In this document: positions 6,122 through 7,988 of the stretch, piece by piece
Numbering within the stretch: position 1 is the first letter of the stretch
How the letters are laid out: each line of letters opens with the position of its first letter
NCBI GenBank assembly: GCA_015661795.1
Contig: DQVJ01000009.1
Span: 1-7,988, forward strand
Source: Sulfurovum sp.
GTDB taxonomy: Bacteria; Campylobacterota; Campylobacteria; Campylobacterales; Sulfurovaceae
Direction: 5' to 3'
Length of the DNA stretch: 7,988 nt
Notes under the pieces: model-generated
The model's database searches: none
Told to the model about the DNA's origin: nothing
What the model saw: only the letters and a program-made list of their open reading frames with translations
Position numbers and translations under genes: made by a program

Positions 6122-7499
6122 CTTACTTCAAAAAATTGGAAAAGCGCTGATGACACCTATTGCAGTTTTACCCGTTGCTGCACTACTGCTTAGACTTGGG
6201 TTTGGAGATATACCCTTCATTGACGGTCAAATAGCTTCTGTTATGAAACATGCGGGAGATGCTATCTTTTCTCACTTAGATTTACTCTTTGGCATCGGTA
6301 TTGCCTATGGTTTGGCAAAAAACAATGATGGTGCAGCTGCACTTGCTGGAGCCATAGGTGTACTTATAGCAAAAGCTGTTTACCTTAGTATTGACAAAGA
6401 TGTCAACATGGGTGTTTTTGTAGGAATTATTATGGGTGTGGTTGCAGGTACACTTTATAACCGTTATTATGCTATTAAGTTGCCAGAGTTTTTAGGTTTT
6501 TTTGGTGGTAAACGTTTTGTCCCTATCGTGACTTCAATGGCTGCTATAGGGGTAGGTGTATTGGCAGGGTACTTTTGGCACTTTGCACAAAGTGGTATTG
6601 ATGCATTCTCCAATGCTATTATAGGTTTAAATGAAATAGGTACTTTTATTTATGGCACGCTCAATCGTCTTCTTATTCCTCTGGGGCTACACCATATACT
6701 CAACTCTGTCTTTTGGTTTCAATTGGGGGAATATACCCATATCAAAGATGGCGTAGAAGTGGTTGCCAATGGTGACTTACATCGCTTTTTTGCTGGAGAT
6801 AAAACAGCGGGCATCTACATGTCAGGGTTTTATGTGGTCATGATGTTTGGATTACCCGCTATGGCATTTGCCATTTATCTCAATACGCCAAAAACTTCAC
6901 GAAAAAAAGTGGGTGCGATACTGGCAGGAGTGGCATTTACCTCTTTTCTTACTGGCATTACCGAACCTTTGGAGTTTTTATTTCTTTTTGTAGCTCCTTT
7001 GCTTTTTGTGCTTCATGCTGTTTTAACCGGTTTGGCATTGGCCCTTGCCCAAATGTTGGATATACATGCCGGGTTTGGCTTTTCTGCTGGTTTTATAGAC
7101 TATGTCATCAATTATAAACTTGCAACCAATCCGCTTCTCATACTTCCTTTAGGGGCTGTGTTTTCCCTCGTGTATTTTGTAAGTTCTTATTATCTCATTA
7201 AGATTTTTAAATTAAAGATTTTTGAAGACAACAGTACAGAAGAAACTGTTCAAAAAGATCCTCAGGCACAAGCCTTTGTAACTGCATTGGGAGGGAAAGA
7301 AAACATCATCCATACAGATGCATGCATTACCAGACTACGTATGCATGTCAAAGACAGTAGCATACTCAATGAAGATGATTTCATCACACTGGGTGCCAAA
7401 GGTGTCATACGCCCCAACCAAGCATCTATACAAATAATATTGGGAACCAAAGCTGAGAATATAGCAGAGAAAATAAAAGATTTCTTGCAAAACAACTGA
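6114..7499 (+). CDS. nagE: PTS EIICB permease, N-acetylglucosamine (NagE-like) type
   Basis: The protein has 461 residues. Residues 1 to about 370 are the EIIC membrane domain, with roughly ten hydrophobic segments and the family landmarks FFGGKRFVPI (129-138), RLLIPLGLHHILN (185-197), WFQLGEYTH (201-209), GDLHRFFAGDKTAG (220-233) and GITEPLEFLF (281-290). The LN-x3-WFQ stretch and HAGFGFSAGFIDY (318-330) follow NagE rather than PtsG, which favours N-acetylglucosamine over glucose. After a short acidic linker (371-384), the EIIB domain carries TDACITRLRMHVKD with phospho-Cys 404. It imports the sugar across the inner membrane and phosphorylates it at C6. E. coli NagE continues into an EIIA domain, but this protein stops after EIIB, so EIIA must come from another protein. 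Translation is probably coupled to the HPr-EI gene through the ATGTTTAA overlap. No nagA or nagB lies in the window. Confidence 0.9.
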   Translation: MFNLLQKIGKALMTPIAVLPVAALLLRLGFGDIPFIDGQIASVMKHAGDAIFSHLDLLFGIGIAYGLAKNNDGAAALAGAIGVLIAKAVYLSIDKDVNMGVFVGIIMGVVAGTLYNRYYAIKLPEFLGFFGGKRFVPIVTSMAAIGVGVLAGYFWHFAQSGIDAFSNAIIGLNEIGTFIYGTLNRLLIPLGLHHILNSVFWFQLGEYTHIKDGVEVVANGDLHRFFAGDKTAGIYMSGFYVVMMFGLPAMAFAIYLNTPKTSRKKVGAILAGVAFTSFLTGITEPLEFLFLFVAPLLFVLHAVLTGLALALAQMLDIHAGFGFSAGFIDYVINYKLATNPLLILPLGAVFSLVYFVSSYYLIKIFKLKIFEDNSTEETVQKDPQAQAFVTALGGKENIIHTDACITRLRMHVKDSSILNEDDFITLGAKGVIRPNQASIQIILGTKAENIAEKIKDFLQNN

Positions 7500-7546
7500 G
7501 TATTATTCTGTGTTTTTGTGTTATTTGTATGTTAACTAATACTCGT

Positions 7547-7552
7547 TATACT
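7547..7552 (+). promoter_or_regulatory. Possible -10 box (TATACT) for the lipoprotein gene
   Basis: TATACT lies 32 nt before ATG 7585, with TTGTAT at 7525-7530 (16-nt spacer) as a poor -35. No hairpin terminator is seen between the EIICB stop and this site, so read-through from the PTS operon is equally possible. Confidence 0.38.
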
Positions 7553-7584
7553 ATCATACTAAAAACATAGGAAAAATTATATAT

Positions 7585-7988
7585 ATGCGTAAAACATGGC
7601 TACTTTTATTCCTTCTGCTGCTAAGTGGTTGTTCCCTAAATACCCTTTTTCTCCAAAATGAAATTGACAAAGTCACTGTTGTAAAATATACCCCATATAC
7701 AAAACACCACAGAGCATTTTTTGCAAGAGATCAGTTTAAAATAATCAAAAATGGAAAAAAATACCTTTACCTTCATCATAAAAAAACCAACAGTCTGGCG
7801 ATCCTCTTTCATAAAAACAACAGTTATATCTTATACAATCTCTCAAACCCGGAGGCAAAAGCATACTCTGTGCAAGCAAAAACTAAAAAGAGTTATACCC
7901 ATGCCCTTAAAAGTTTCAAGCGACAGGGCTACAGAACACTTGCGTACCCAGCAAGCAAAGGGTTTATTGTTTCTGTGTCACATCAACG
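7585..7988 (+). CDS. Small lipoprotein of unknown function (3' end outside window)
   Basis: ATG 7585 opens a frame that stays open to the window edge (134 full codons). AGGA at 7569-7572 lies 12 nt upstream, a longer spacing than usual but the only candidate. The first residues are MRKTWLLLFLLLLSGCS: a short basic start, a Leu-rich core and a clear lipobox LSGC with Cys 16 as the lipidated residue. The protein should be a membrane-anchored periplasmic or outer-membrane lipoprotein. The following 118 residues are rich in Lys, Tyr and Asn and lack cysteine. They hold short strand-like stretches (FKIIKNGKKYLYLHH, LAILFHKNNSYILYNL) and no domain I recognise. It lies 85 nt after the PTS permease gene on the same strand, but nothing in its sequence points to sugar transport. 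Confidence 0.8.
   Translation, partial: MRKTWLLLFLLLLSGCSLNTLFLQNEIDKVTVVKYTPYTKHHRAFFARDQFKIIKNGKKYLYLHHKKTNSLAILFHKNNSYILYNLSNPEAKAYSVQAKTKKSYTHALKSFKRQGYRTLAYPASKGFIVSVSHQ

Noticed and set aside
7539..7560. Three direct ATACT repeats spaced 8-9 nt (7539, 7548, 7556)
   Set aside because: They are short, in AT-rich spacer, and one is part of the TATACT promoter candidate. Chance is sufficient to explain them.

Overview
This AT-rich window looks chromosomal and probably comes from a member of the Campylobacterota (Sulfurimonas/Sulfurovum type). The evidence is codon style, T-rich promoters with TATACT/TATAGT -10 boxes, and a transposase remnant of a type I associate with that group. The assignment is inference from protein resemblance, because no marker gene is present.

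Layout. Bases 1-201 are the C-terminal end of a rhodanese-domain protein (+). Bases 202-1022 hold no intact gene. This stretch is a scar of two decayed minus-strand remnants: the C-terminal end of a type IIG-like restriction-modification enzyme (about 216-582) and the C-terminal end of a transposase (616-939). Each is interrupted by a TAG at a position where the family is expected to carry Trp. Next come two minus-strand genes. The downstream one (1023-2408) encodes a secreted protein with twelve 23-residue repeats in four Cys-to-Trp modules plus a C-terminal peptidoglycan-binding domain. The upstream one (2483-4234) encodes an AAA+ ATPase with a long uncharacterised N-terminal region.

A compact divergent promoter region (about 4243-4271) separates the ATPase from a plus-strand sugar phosphotransferase (PTS) operon. 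Its first gene encodes an HPr-Enzyme I fusion (ATG at 4298, end 6121). Its second encodes a NagE-like EIICB permease (6114-7499), which overlaps the first by 8 nt and has a strong Shine-Dalgarno. The window ends inside a small lipoprotein gene (7585 to beyond 7988).

How the genes work together. The fusion should pass phosphate from PEP to the EI His (residue 272), then to the HPr His (residue 25). From there it must go to an EIIA, and then to the EIIB Cys (residue 404), which phosphorylates incoming sugar, most likely N-acetylglucosamine. No EIIA domain is present in either PTS protein or elsewhere in the window, so that link must be encoded elsewhere. The main points for a second look are the exact modular architecture of the repeat protein, the PTS in a lineage where such systems are uncommon, the missing EIIA, and the shared divergent promoter. 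No tRNA, rRNA, CRISPR array or complete mobile element was seen.
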